Origin: a bacterium
GTDB taxonomy: Bacteria; Actinomycetota; Acidimicrobiia; Spongiisociales; Spongiisociaceae
Assembly: GCA_028821575.1 (NCBI GenBank)
Contig: JAPPFW010000029.1
Span: 138,487 to 202,486 of the forward strand
DNA: 64,000 bases
Direction: 5' to 3'
The notes beneath the pieces are model-generated. The model made no database searches. It had not been told where the DNA came from and saw only the letters and a list, made by a program, of their open reading frames with translations. Positions 35,839-45,018 of this stretch are shown in pieces (the stretch's first letter is position 1; each line of letters starts with the position of its first letter). A program made the translations under genes and the position numbers.

Positions 35839-37263
35839 ATGAGCCTTCGATTGACGGCCACTGGTACCGCGAGATGGGCGATTATCGCAGTCCTGACGGC
35901 CGGCGTCCTGTTAGTGACGTCCTGTTCGACATCCGACGAGGTGGTGTTCGAAGGAACGCCGACCCCGTCCGGCGACCCTGCGCCAACCGCTGCGAACCCA
36001 GATGCAGGAACCACCCGGGCCACCACTCCACCGGAGCCCGGCACGACATCGACAACCAGCGCGTCGACCGCGCCTGAGGGGACCACCGTCGCTACAACGT
36101 TACCAACCACGAGCCTCATTGACACCCCCGCGACGCTGGCCGTCTCCAGTAGAGACATCGAGGAACTCCCCGGACAGATCGTGGTCAACGACCTTCCCAC
36201 GCGGTCGGTCACGATCCTCGGTCCCAGACCGGAACAGTTCGAACCCTTCGCGTCCGCTGGTGAGGAGTTCCATCAGCCCACATGGTCGCCCGACGGCAGC
36301 CTGCTGGCCTGGTCTCGCGCCACCACCGATGGGTTCTCCGTGGTCGTGAGTTCGAACACGGGGGGTTCGGCCACACCGTACGACACCCCGTTCGGGGTGT
36401 TCTACATGCAGTGGCGACCTGACAGCAGAGCCATCGCCCTCCTGGGCGCTCCCGAGCCCGGAAAGGTAGGCCTGGCGATCCTCGATCTGGACAGCCGGAC
36501 GGTCACCACGCTCAACTCGTCGTCGTCCTACTACTTCCACTGGTCGCCCGACGGGGATGAGTTGATCACCCATCTCGGGGGCGCACGCCTGGAGCAACTG
36601 GATCCGACTACCGGGGACTCTTACGTTCTCGAGACCGTCGAACCCGTCAACTCCGTCTTCCAGGCCGCCGCTTGGACACCCGATGGGCAATCGATCCTGT
36701 ATGTCAGGTCCGCCCGTCCCGGTATCGCTAGCGCTCAGGACGAACTGGTCGCCCATGATCTCGGCACGGGCGAGATCGATGTCCTGGTGGAGGGCAACGG
36801 CTTCTTCAACTTCGCCATTTCACCCGATGGGAGACGGGTGGCGTACTCGATCAGGAACCTGGAGGGCGTCACATCAATGGGGATCGTGGATCTCGCGAAC
36901 GGCAGGACGGAATCGATCGACGCTCCCTCCACCCTTGCATGGCAATGGAGCCCCGACAGCCGCAAGATCCTGTTGCTCGGAGTGGGCCAGGGCGCCATGA
37001 CGGTAGGCGTCTACGAATCGGGCGACATCACGCGTTACCAGGACATGATTCCCACCGCGACATTCGTGCAGAACTACTTGTACTTCTGGAGCCAGTACGA
37101 CCTGAGCCATAGCCTCTGGGCGCCGGACAGTTCGGCGTTCGTGTTCCCGGCGTTCGACGGCAACGCCGACCTGGTGTTCCTCCAGTTCCTGGAAGACGAG
37201 TTACCGATACTGATCGGCCCCGGCTCCATGGCTGTCTTCTCGCCCGCGAGCAACAGCCCGTAG
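35839..37263 (+). CDS. Exported WD40/TolB-like beta-propeller lipoprotein
   Basis: The 474-residue protein has a signal peptide with lipobox VTSC (Cys about 29), followed by a Thr/Pro/Ser-rich linker to about residue 95. A beta-propeller made of TolB-type repeats then starts with WSPDGSLLAWSR, with further copies at WSPDGDELI, WTPDGQSIL, SPDGRRVAYS and WSPDSRKILLL. Such proteins scaffold envelope complexes or bind ligands; no catalytic residues are seen. It is followed by a long heptamer array. Confidence 0.72.
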   Translation: MSLRLTATGTARWAIIAVLTAGVLLVTSCSTSDEVVFEGTPTPSGDPAPTAANPDAGTTRATTPPEPGTTSTTSASTAPEGTTVATTLPTTSLIDTPATLAVSSRDIEELPGQIVVNDLPTRSVTILGPRPEQFEPFASAGEEFHQPTWSPDGSLLAWSRATTDGFSVVVSSNTGGSATPYDTPFGVFYMQWRPDSRAIALLGAPEPGKVGLAILDLDSRTVTTLNSSSSYYFHWSPDGDELITHLGGARLEQLDPTTGDSYVLETVEPVNSVFQAAAWTPDGQSILYVRSARPGIASAQDELVAHDLGTGEIDVLVEGNGFFNFAISPDGRRVAYSIRNLEGVTSMGIVDLANGRTESIDAPSTLAWQWSPDSRKILLLGVGQGAMTVGVYESGDITRYQDMIPTATFVQNYLYFWSQYDLSHSLWAPDSSAFVFPAFDGNADLVFLQFLEDELPILIGPGSMAVFSPASNSP

Positions 37264-37267
37264 GGGT

Positions 37268-37351
37268 GGCTTGTGGCTTGTGGCTTGTGGCTTGTGGCTT
37301 GTGAATGGTGAATGGTGAATGGTGAATGGTGAATGGTGAATGGTGAACGGT
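37268..37351. repeat. Twelve-unit heptamer array: (GGCTTGT)5 (GAATGGT)6 GAACGGT
   Basis: Five perfect GGCTTGT units (37268-37302) switch without a break to six perfect GAATGGT units (37303-37344) and one GAACGGT. The array begins 5 nt after the stop of the beta-propeller gene. The remaining 70 bp to the next gene show no array. Confidence 0.95.
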
Positions 37352-37422
37352 GAGGGACAGGCACGTGACGACGTAGCTCGAGGTAACCGAGGGCTATCGC
37401 ATCCCGCCTGGGACGTGGAACG

Positions 37423-38061
37423 GTGACGGTTGTCCACGTGCTGGCGGGTGGCGAGCCGATGCCGGCACGGAGACTGCTCGACCTTGGGAGCGCCGACGTG
37501 GTGATCGCCGCCGACTCGGGAGCCGAGAGCGCGGCGGCGGCCGGGCTGGCCGTCGACATCCTGGTCGGCGACCTCGACTCGATCACGAAGCGGACGCTGG
37601 ATGAGCTCATTGACGGGGGAACCAGCATCGAGGCCCACCATCCCGACAAGGACGCAACCGATCTGGAACTCGCGCTCGCGACCGCTCTCGATCGGGGGGC
37701 CGACGAGATCGTAGTCGTCGGCGGAGGCGGCCGCCGACTCGATCACCTGCTGGGCAATGTGGCGGTCGTTACCAGCCAGGCCCTCCGGCATGTCACCGTC
37801 CGGTGGGAACTGGAACGGGAGACAGCCTACGTCGTCCACAGGCGCCGCGCCATCCCGATCACGGCCGGGTCCACCTTCAGCTTGATCCCCATCGCGGGCG
37901 ACGCGCATGGCGTGACGCTCACAGGATCGAAGTGGAACCTGCGCGACACCAAGCTAGATGCAGGAACCTCACTTGGAATCAGCAACATCGCCATCGACAA
38001 CCAGCTCGATGTCGAAGTTAGCGATGGAACTCTGTTGGTTGTAGTCAATAGCTATCACTAA
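37423..38061 (+). CDS. thiN: Thiamine pyrophosphokinase
   Basis: The 212-residue enzyme transfers pyrophosphate from ATP to thiamine. Motifs are IAADSGAESAAAAG, VGDLDSI, the metal/nucleotide site DKDATDLELAL, and GGGGRRLDHLLGN, followed by the C-terminal thiamine-binding domain with SLIPIAGDAHGVTLTGSKWNL. Length is normal. The start is GTG without a convincing ribosome site. Its stop codon is inside an ACTAACC repeat unit. Confidence 0.9.
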   Translation: MTVVHVLAGGEPMPARRLLDLGSADVVIAADSGAESAAAAGLAVDILVGDLDSITKRTLDELIDGGTSIEAHHPDKDATDLELALATALDRGADEIVVVGGGGRRLDHLLGNVAVVTSQALRHVTVRWELERETAYVVHRRRAIPITAGSTFSLIPIAGDAHGVTLTGSKWNLRDTKLDAGTSLGISNIAIDNQLDVEVSDGTLLVVVNSYH

Positions 38062-38098
38062 CCACTAACCACTAACCACTAACCACTAACCATAAACC
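38057..38098. repeat. Heptamer array (ACTAACC)5 + ATAAACC between convergent genes
   Basis: Five perfect ACTAACC units (38057-38091) and one variant cover the whole gap. The thiN stop (TAA 38059-38061) and, on the minus strand, the hydroxyacid dehydrogenase stop (38086-38088) both lie inside units. Confidence 0.93.
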
Positions 38099-39084
38099 TC
38101 GGGGTTGGCGCAGTAGGGCATCTGCTTGCCGCGCAAGGCGGCAACCAAGTTCTCTGCGGCTCGCTCTGCCATGAGCGTGCGGGTCCTCACGGTGGCACTC
38201 CCTATGTGCGGCACTACGAGGCAGTTCGGGAGGGACACGAGCCGGTGGGACGAGGGCATCGGCTCAGGGTCTGTGACATCCAGGCCCGCCGCGGCGATCC
38301 ATCCACAGGAGAGCGCCTCAACGAGTGCATCGGTGTCGACCACCTGGCCCCGCGATGCGTTGACCAGCGTGGCGGTAGGTTTCATCATGGCGAGCGCGGC
38401 CCGATCGATCAGCCCGTGGGTTCCGGAGTTGAGGCTGGTCAGCACCACCACGTGGTCCGACTCCGCGAGAAGGGCTCCGAAGGAGCGGAACTCGACTCCC
38501 AGCCTCTCCTCGGCGGGGTGGTCGCGTGATCGCTTGTTGTAGAGCACCCGCATCCGGAAGCCGGCCGCCCGCCGTGCTACCGCCCTCCCGATCCGGCCCA
38601 GTCCCACGATGCCTAGGGTGGAGCCATGCAGGTCGCGACCTAGCAGCGCAGCCGGATCCCACTCGCCCCATCGACCCTCCAACACGTCTTCCATGCCCTC
38701 CCGGAACCTTCGGGCCGCTGCGATCAGCAATCCGAACGCCGTGTCGGCGGTCGTCTCGGTGAGAACATCAGGCGTGTGACCCACCGGGATTCCTCGCTCG
38801 GTGCAAGCGGACAGGTCCACGTTGTCGACGCCCACCGCCATCTGGCTGACCGCGGCCAACCGGGGTGCCGCAGCTAGCAACTCTGCATCGATCCCGTCGG
38901 TGAGCATGCAATAGAGACCCTGCGCGTCACGCACCCTGTCCAACAGCTCACCCCTTGGAATGGCTCGATTCTCAGGCCACATCCAAACGTCCGACACCGG
39001 CCTGAGCCTCTCCACGATGGCTCCTGGCGGGTTCCTTGTCACAACGACCTGCGGCGGTACCAGCCCTCCAATCCGATCAGGCAC
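38086..39084 (-). CDS. D-2-hydroxyacid dehydrogenase, glyoxylate/hydroxypyruvate reductase-like
   Basis: The 332-residue enzyme has the NAD(P) fold GIVGLGRIGRAVA and catalytic residues in NASRG (Arg), DVTDPEP (Glu) and PHIGSAT (His). The stretch GLDVTDPEPMPSSH followed by NCLVVPHIGSAT closely resembles the human GRHPR pattern, which favours glyoxylate/hydroxypyruvate reduction. The start is GTG, and the final codons are contributed by the heptamer array. Confidence 0.85.
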   Translation of the reverse strand: MPDRIGGLVPPQVVVTRNPPGAIVERLRPVSDVWMWPENRAIPRGELLDRVRDAQGLYCMLTDGIDAELLAAAPRLAAVSQMAVGVDNVDLSACTERGIPVGHTPDVLTETTADTAFGLLIAAARRFREGMEDVLEGRWGEWDPAALLGRDLHGSTLGIVGLGRIGRAVARRAAGFRMRVLYNKRSRDHPAEERLGVEFRSFGALLAESDHVVVLTSLNSGTHGLIDRAALAMMKPTATLVNASRGQVVDTDALVEALSCGWIAAAGLDVTDPEPMPSSHRLVSLPNCLVVPHIGSATVRTRTLMAERAAENLVAALRGKQMPYCANPEVYG

Positions 39085-39143
39085 AGCAATCTACCGATGG
39101 CCGCCCTCCAAGCCGCGGGATCGAGTCCCCGGAGCCGGGAAGA

Positions 39144-40994
39144 TCAGTCTGCGTACAGGTCCTCGATCTCGACCGAGTACCGCTCCAGAACCACCCGGCG
39201 CTTCATCTTCAAGGAAGGTGTGAGCTCGCCGGTCTCGGGCGACCAGGCATCCGGAGCCACGAACCACTTCCTGGCCTGCTCGACCCGGGCAACCTGCTCG
39301 TTGGCGGACTCGACGATGCCTTGCACCTCCTCGAGAACTTGAGGCGCCCGGCTGAAGTCCTCGAAACTCCGATACTCCATCCCTTGGCTCTCGGCCCACC
39401 CCGGCGCCATGTCCGGATCGAGCGCCACCAGCAAGGTGAGATACCTGCGCCCGTCGCCCACGACACATGCCTGCGAGACCAGAGAGTGCTTGTTGATGAG
39501 GTTCTCCAATCTGGCCGGCGCCACGTTCTTTCCGCCGGCGGTGATGATGATCTCCTTCTTACGGCCGATGATGGTGAGGAACCCACGGTCGTCCAGTCGG
39601 CCCAGGTCCCCGGTGCGCAGCCATCCGTCCTCGCCGAATGCCTCGGCGGTTCCGGCTTCATCCTTGTAGTAGCCCCCGGTGACCAGACCACCGCGAATGA
39701 GGATCTCGTCGTCCTCGGCCGTGGCGATCTCGACGCCGGGCATGGCACAGCCGACAGTCCCGATCCGGTCAAGACCGGAACGGTTCGTCGTGCCGGGGCC
39801 CGAAGACTCCGTCATGCCGTAGAGCTCGTACACGGGAATGCCGATTCCCCGGAAGAACATCAGCAGGTCCGCCGAGATCGGCGCAGCAGCCGAAATGGCC
39901 AGTTTGAGTTCATCGAGGCCGAGACCGTGACGGATCTTGGAGAAGACCAGGCGGTCGAAGAGACCGAGCTTGACCCGGTCGAGCAGCCCGGGCCGGCCAC
40001 CCGACAACTCCAGTCGCTGTGCCTGCGACGCCAGTGCCACCGCTCCGAGCGCCAAGGCTCGCTTGCGGGCGTTCGGATTCTCGTTCAACTTGGCCATCAG
40101 GCCGGCGTGGAACTTCTCCCAAACGCGAGGTACGGCGAAGAAGACCTCGGGTCGGGTCTCCTGCACGGCCGGGGCTACCTGGGTGATCTCAGGGACATAG
40201 CGCACCGTACCGGCGTACCACATCCCCGCGTAGTGACTCACCATCCGCTCACCGATATGGGCGAGGGGCAGGTATGAGATCAGCCGTACATGATCAGGGA
40301 TCTCGGAAAAGGTCCGGTTGACACACTCGAGCGTCCACAGCACGTTGCGGTGGCTGATCATCACCGCCTTGGGAGTACCGGTGGTGCCGGAGGTGTATAT
40401 GAGAGTGGCGAGGTCGTCCTGGGCAACCTGCGCCGCGGAGCGCTCGACCAGCCCGGCGTCCTTCTCCAACTCGGCCTGTCCCCTGGCGACCAGGTCGTCC
40501 CAGGAGAGAACACCACTCCCCGCCGCGCCCTCCGGCAGGTCCATCACGACCATATGGGCGAGACTCGGCAACTCTCCCCGGATCTGTTCCCAACGATCGA
40601 GGTATCCGGTGTCTTCGACGATGGCTACCTTGGCGGAACAGTGGTCGGCGATGTAGCGGATCTGCGGCGGCGCGAGAGTGTTGTAGAACGACACAGGCAC
40701 CGCCCCTGCACACACGGCGCCAAGATCCGCAATGACGTGCTCGGGCCGGTTCCCGGCCATCAAGCCCACGAAATCACCCTTGCCGACACCGAGGGATCTC
40801 AGACCGGCGGCGACCTCCCTGACTTTCTGGCGATACGCCGCCCAACTCAGCGTGCGGAGCCCGTCACCCGCCGACCAGCGGATGGCCGGAAGGCTGCCGA
40901 AGCGCTCCGCGTTCCGGTCGAGCACGTTCACAAGGGTCATGTCACCGATCGTCTCGGCGATCTCTCGTCGTTCCCGTTCTATGTCCCTCAGCAT
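39144..40994 (-). CDS. Long-chain acyl-CoA synthetase (FadD15/ACSL-like)
   Basis: The 616-residue ANL enzyme has A3 motif IYTSGTTGTPKAVMISHRN, LPLAHIGERM (linker typical of long-chain synthetases), ELYGMTESSGPGTTN, WLRTGDLG, and the hinge KKEIIITAGGKNVAPARLE. The C-terminal motif LTPSLKMKRRVVLERY contains the catalytic lysine. All expected residues are present. It lies downstream of the paralogue at 41188-43056 on the same strand, 193 bp apart, and the two probably arose by tandem duplication. Confidence 0.88.
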   Translation of the reverse strand: MLRDIERERREIAETIGDMTLVNVLDRNAERFGSLPAIRWSAGDGLRTLSWAAYRQKVREVAAGLRSLGVGKGDFVGLMAGNRPEHVIADLGAVCAGAVPVSFYNTLAPPQIRYIADHCSAKVAIVEDTGYLDRWEQIRGELPSLAHMVVMDLPEGAAGSGVLSWDDLVARGQAELEKDAGLVERSAAQVAQDDLATLIYTSGTTGTPKAVMISHRNVLWTLECVNRTFSEIPDHVRLISYLPLAHIGERMVSHYAGMWYAGTVRYVPEITQVAPAVQETRPEVFFAVPRVWEKFHAGLMAKLNENPNARKRALALGAVALASQAQRLELSGGRPGLLDRVKLGLFDRLVFSKIRHGLGLDELKLAISAAAPISADLLMFFRGIGIPVYELYGMTESSGPGTTNRSGLDRIGTVGCAMPGVEIATAEDDEILIRGGLVTGGYYKDEAGTAEAFGEDGWLRTGDLGRLDDRGFLTIIGRKKEIIITAGGKNVAPARLENLINKHSLVSQACVVGDGRRYLTLLVALDPDMAPGWAESQGMEYRSFEDFSRAPQVLEEVQGIVESANEQVARVEQARKWFVAPDAWSPETGELTPSLKMKRRVVLERYSVEIEDLYAD

Positions 40995-41187
40995 GTAGTC
41001 GCTCCTCGAAGGCGGTCCGCCCTGCCGAGTCTACCGAGGTCGACCTGAAATGGCAGGCAATGAGTGGCGAGTCGACTCGGACTATCGCACCAGACGAGCC
41101 GGGATCGAGCACCCGAATGCAGTAGGAATCTATCGAGTTCCTGCATGGGACGAGGTGCGGGTGGCGAACCGGGGGCGTCGCAGTTGA

Positions 41188-43056
41188 TCAGGTGCTGTAC
41201 ATCTCTTCAATCCGAGGGGAGTAACGCTCCAACACAACGGCCCGTCGCACCCTAAGGGTATGTGACAGTTCCCCGGTCTCAGGCGACCATGCGTCGGGGA
41301 GGATGCGCCAACTCCGGATCTGGTGGGCGGGATCCACCCGGCTGTTGGCGGAATCGACTACTCGCCGGACTTTGTCAAGCACCGGCTGTGCCCGGCTCAG
41401 GTCCTCGATATCGTCGAATTCGATTCCCCTTCTGGCTGCCCAGCCCGGAGCCAGAAGGGGATCGAGAGCGATCAACATCGTCAGGTAGTCCCTTCCGTCG
41501 CCTACCAGACAAACCTGCGCTATGGGAGTGTTCCAACCGACCATCGTCTCCAACTCGAGAGGCAACACGCCGTCGCCGAGGGCGGTCTGCATCAGATCGT
41601 CCTTGCGACCGAGATAAGTCAGGAAGCCGCTGTCGTCGATACGCCCCAGGTCGCCCGTGTGGAGCCACCCGTCTTCGTCGATTGTCTTCCGGGTTGCCTC
41701 GGGATCGTCGTAGTACCCGCTGGTCACCAACCCGCCACGCATGAGGATCTCACCGTCATCGGCCGTCGCGATCTCCATGCCGGGCAAGGGATGGCCGACG
41801 GAGCCGAAACGGTTGGAGCCGGGGAGGTTGGTGCATCCGGTGCCCGAGGCCTCGGTGAGGCCATAGAGTTCGAACAACGGAACACCGATTGCGGTGAAGA
41901 AGAGGAGCAGGTTGCGGGAGATGGGCGACCCGGCGGAGATGGCCACTTCGACCTCGTCCAACCCCAGCGCCTCGCGTATTTTCGAGAAGAGGACCCGTTC
42001 GAAGAAGCGGAGCTTCGTCGCCTCGATCATGCCCGGCCGCTCCCCGGCCTGCTGCTTTCTCGTGACTGCCACAGCCAGTTCGATGGCTTCCGCGGCCATC
42101 GCGCGCTTGCGGGCGCTGGGCTCTTCCTCCATACCGGCGACTAGGTGTCCGTGGAAGATCTCCCAGACGCGGGCAGGAGCGAAAAAGGCGGTCGGTCGAG
42201 TGTGACCTATGCCATCGACAAGATCGTCAGGATTCGGAATGCACCGGATCGAACCCGCTATGCACAACGAGTTGTAATGGTTCGCCATTCGCTCGCTGAT
42301 ATGAGCCAGGGGCAGGTATGAGATGAGCCTCAGATGAGGCTTCACGTGCGGGAACGCGAGCCGGGAGCACTCGACGAGCCAGATGGCCTGGCGATGGGTC
42401 GCCATTACCCCCTTCGGCGGACCCGTCGTCCCGGGTGTGTACGAGACGGTTAGCAGGTCGTCCTGCATGACCTCGGCCGACGAACGGTCGACCATCTCGG
42501 GATCCTCCTCCATGGCGGCTACTCCCTTCGCCACCAGGTCCGCCCAGGAGATCACTCCATCGCCTCCGTCCTCCGGCGGCAAGTCCAGAACTACCAGGTA
42601 CTGGAGTAGCGGCAGTTCTTGCCTGACCTCCTCCCACCGCCCCAGGTGCTCAGCGTTCTCGACCACGACCGCCTCGGCTTCGCAATGGGCTGCAATGTGG
42701 GACATCTCCGCCGGGGTCAGGCTCTCGTACAGCGACACGGGGAACGCGCCTGCATGGACGACTCCGAGATCGGCGATGAAATGCTCAGCCCGCGTGCTCA
42801 TCATGAGAGCTACGAAGGCACCACTCTCGATTCCCAGCGCTAGGAGACCGGCGGCGAACTCCCTGGCCTTCTCACGGTAAGTCGCCCACGTGATAGTCCT
42901 GACACCGCCATCAGCGGACCACTGGAGAGCCGGGAGGTTGCCATAACGCCGGGCGTTGCGATCCAATATATCGACGAGCGTTCGGTCGCCGACGGCTTCG
43001 TCTATTTCGCGGCGCTCCCGTTCGATGCCCCGCTTGTATCTAGGCCTGAACAACAC
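41188..43056 (-). CDS. Divergent long-chain acyl-CoA synthetase paralogue with altered motifs
   Basis: The 622-residue protein aligns with the adjacent synthetase end to end (for example IERERREIDEAVGDRTLVDILDRN and LPLAHISERM), but several catalytic positions differ. A3 reads YTPGTTGPPKGV (Pro for Ser). The hinge stretch AGGKNVAPARLE is replaced by ALGDGVLPLELE. The C-terminal SLKMKR is TLRVRR, so the usual catalytic lysine is an arginine. Reading frame and length are intact, so it is not an obvious pseudogene. It may have lost adenylation, act on a different substrate, or be regulatory. The start is GTG. Confidence 0.8.
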   Translation of the reverse strand: MLFRPRYKRGIERERREIDEAVGDRTLVDILDRNARRYGNLPALQWSADGGVRTITWATYREKAREFAAGLLALGIESGAFVALMMSTRAEHFIADLGVVHAGAFPVSLYESLTPAEMSHIAAHCEAEAVVVENAEHLGRWEEVRQELPLLQYLVVLDLPPEDGGDGVISWADLVAKGVAAMEEDPEMVDRSSAEVMQDDLLTVSYTPGTTGPPKGVMATHRQAIWLVECSRLAFPHVKPHLRLISYLPLAHISERMANHYNSLCIAGSIRCIPNPDDLVDGIGHTRPTAFFAPARVWEIFHGHLVAGMEEEPSARKRAMAAEAIELAVAVTRKQQAGERPGMIEATKLRFFERVLFSKIREALGLDEVEVAISAGSPISRNLLLFFTAIGVPLFELYGLTEASGTGCTNLPGSNRFGSVGHPLPGMEIATADDGEILMRGGLVTSGYYDDPEATRKTIDEDGWLHTGDLGRIDDSGFLTYLGRKDDLMQTALGDGVLPLELETMVGWNTPIAQVCLVGDGRDYLTMLIALDPLLAPGWAARRGIEFDDIEDLSRAQPVLDKVRRVVDSANSRVDPAHQIRSWRILPDAWSPETGELSHTLRVRRAVVLERYSPRIEEMYST

Positions 43057-43075
43057 GGTGGCATCAACTCCCCGG

Positions 43076-43104
43076 TTGACAAATACCCCTAGCCCGAAGA
43101 TTAA
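43076..43104 (+). promoter_or_regulatory. Candidate sigma-70-type promoter (TTGACA-17-GATTAA)
   Basis: TTGACA at 43076-43081 is followed after exactly 17 nt by GATTAA (43099-43104). It points toward the HD-domain gene but lies about 235 nt upstream of its start. The 282-bp gap 43057-43338 holds no gene that I can support. Confidence 0.3.
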
Positions 43105-43338
43105 CTCAAGCGCCTATAGGAATCGCCCCATTCGCTCAACCCCTGCGGCAGACCCACCCTCGAGACCCTGGTGATGGGACTATCACTGCAACCAGCGCTG
43201 CTGGATCCCGCTACCGAGCGATGGTCTCGGCCGGGCGGCACCGACCTACGAAGCTATCATCCGGTTGCCGACCGTCGCCGCTAGAGCGCTGCCCACCAAG
43301 CGGACCGGCCAGGTACAGCAACCCAGCACCGAGGCACC

Positions 43339-43893
43339 ATGAAACAGGTTACTTTCACCCGCATGGAGGACGGCACCAAGGAGGACTATGAGCTCCTTGA
43401 CCGGCTCGAACAGGAGCTCCATACCGATTACGCCGGTCGTCTCCTCGAGTGGGTGCAGTGGAACGAGGGCGAGACCGGATACAGGATCAGCCGGTTCGAA
43501 CACGTCCTTCAGTCGGCGACCCGTGCCTACCGCGACGGGCGGGACGAGGAGTTCGTAGTCTGCTGCCTGCTGCACGACATCGGAGACCTCATCGCCCCCT
43601 ACAACCACAGCCAAACCGCCGCGGACATCCTGCGGCCCTATGTCTCGGAGAAGAACTACTGGATCATCCGCCACCACGGCCTCTTCCAGGGGTACTACTA
43701 CTTCCATCACTTCGGTGAGGACCGCAACGCCCGAGATGTCTACAGAGATCACCCCTGGTACCACGACACGGTCGAGTTCTGCGCAAAGTACGACCAGAAC
43801 TGCTTCGATCCCGACTACGAGTCGTTACCTCTGGACTTCTTCGAACCCATGGTGAGGCGGGTGATCGACACCCGGAAGCACCACACCCCTTAG
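43339..43893 (+). CDS. HD-domain protein, possibly PhnZ/MIOX-like diiron oxygenase
   Basis: The 184-residue single-domain protein has FEHVLQSATRA (Glu54, His55), LLHDIGD (His79, Asp80), His90, and RHHG (His112, His113), followed by Asp-rich metal candidates near the C-terminus. The spacing and the absence of other domains recall PhnZ and related mixed-valent diiron oxygenases more than nucleotide phosphohydrolases; this is inference. GAGG lies 5 nt before ATG. It is convergent with the IclR regulator (17-bp gap). Confidence 0.65.
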   Translation: MKQVTFTRMEDGTKEDYELLDRLEQELHTDYAGRLLEWVQWNEGETGYRISRFEHVLQSATRAYRDGRDEEFVVCCLLHDIGDLIAPYNHSQTAADILRPYVSEKNYWIIRHHGLFQGYYYFHHFGEDRNARDVYRDHPWYHDTVEFCAKYDQNCFDPDYESLPLDFFEPMVRRVIDTRKHHTP

Positions 43894-43910
43894 CGGGTGC
43901 CAGGCACTGG

Positions 43911-44651
43911 CTAGCCCCCTCCTGAGACCCTGGCTGCGGCGTCGGCAACCACCGCGGCGATCGCGTCAGGATCGGACTGGCCCGGGAACCGGTACGCCGG
44001 ACCGTGGACATGGATGGCGGCTTCAACCCGTCCGTGACCATCGTATATCGGGGATGCGACCGAACTGATACCCTCGGCGAACTCCCCCACCACCCACGCG
44101 GACCCGTCGCTTCGAATCCGTTCCAGCCGCTCCCGTAGCAGATTCGGGTCGGTCACGGTGTGTCGCGTGTACGCGTTCAACCCGCCATCGATGTAGCTGT
44201 CCACCTGTTGCGCGGGCCAATGGGCCAGGATGACCAGGCCTGATGGAACCACGTGCATCGGGAGCAGGGTCCCGGTCCAATCCCGAACCTGGATGTCGTT
44301 CTGCGCGTCCTCTTGAGCCACGTAGTGGACCTTGTTCCCGTCGGGTACCGATAACCCTGCATCCTCCCCAACCTCGCGGGCGAGCATCTCAAGATGCCGA
44401 CGCGACCTGAACACCAGGTCGGCAACCCGGTCCTGGCCTGCTCCCAGACGGAAGACCCTCGGACCGATGCGGTAGGTGGCGTTCGGCTCGACGCGCTCGA
44501 CCGCCTTCAAGTCCAACAGGGTGTTGACGATCCGCGCCACGGTGCTCTTGGGCATCTCCAACCGCACGGCCAACTCGGTGACGCCCAGTTCGGCAGCGGA
44601 GATAGCATCGAGCAACTGAAACGCCCGTTCGATCGACTGGACTCTGGCCAT
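43911..44651 (-). CDS. IclR-family transcriptional regulator
   Basis: The 246-residue regulator has an N-terminal winged helix (MARVQSIERAFQLLDAIS, then LEMPKSTVARIVNTLL as the recognition helix) and a C-terminal IclR effector domain beginning near residue 75. ATG 44651 is preceded by GGGAGAGG at a short 3-nt spacing; homology begins at MARVQ, so the upstream TTG is not used. A 17-bp palindrome 32 bp upstream is a likely autoregulatory operator. The effector is unknown. The most likely targets are itself and the divergent deoD gene. Confidence 0.87.
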   Translation of the reverse strand: MARVQSIERAFQLLDAISAAELGVTELAVRLEMPKSTVARIVNTLLDLKAVERVEPNATYRIGPRVFRLGAGQDRVADLVFRSRRHLEMLAREVGEDAGLSVPDGNKVHYVAQEDAQNDIQVRDWTGTLLPMHVVPSGLVILAHWPAQQVDSYIDGGLNAYTRHTVTDPNLLRERLERIRSDGSAWVVGEFAEGISSVASPIYDGHGRVEAAIHVHGPAYRFPGQSDPDAIAAVVADAAARVSGGG

Positions 44652-44682
44652 CGGCCTCTCCCGCAACTGTCAGTCAATGAAA

Positions 44683-44699
44683 GTACCACATGGTGGAAC
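44683..44699. promoter_or_regulatory. IclR-type operator palindrome
   Basis: GTACCACATGGTGGAAC is a 17-bp palindrome with one mismatch (7-bp arms, 3-bp centre). Arms of the GTTCCAC/GTGGAAC kind are typical of IclR-family operators. It lies in the divergent gap between the IclR gene and deoD. The rest of the 367-bp gap (44652-45018) shows only an SD before deoD and a TTGACA with a poorly spaced TAGTCT near 44975-44995. Confidence 0.6.
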
Positions 44700-45018
44700 G
44701 GTCTCGAAGAGCGGAACAGGCCGGTGTTCACCGAACTGCTAACCCGGTTGTTCATGGATGGGGTCTCTAAGGGTGAATCGAGTGGGAACTCTCGGATACC
44801 GACCCGGAATTCCGGCTGTCCGCAAACCCCTTCGTGGCCGATACGCGAGATGCAAACGGCGGGTGAAGGGTTGCCCGTCCGCGATGACGCACTTGAACCA
44901 GCCTCATCTGCGTCAGGGTTTCCACGAACATGAAGAGTCGGCGTCTCACGGGGGTGCTGCCACGCGTGTTTGACATCCGGCGTGATTGGTAGTCTCGGAG
45001 CCGGAAAGGAGACATCCC

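Noticed and set aside
37268-37351. Considered as a CRISPR array
   Set aside because: Units are 7 bp with no spacers and change sequence within the array; no cas genes are present.
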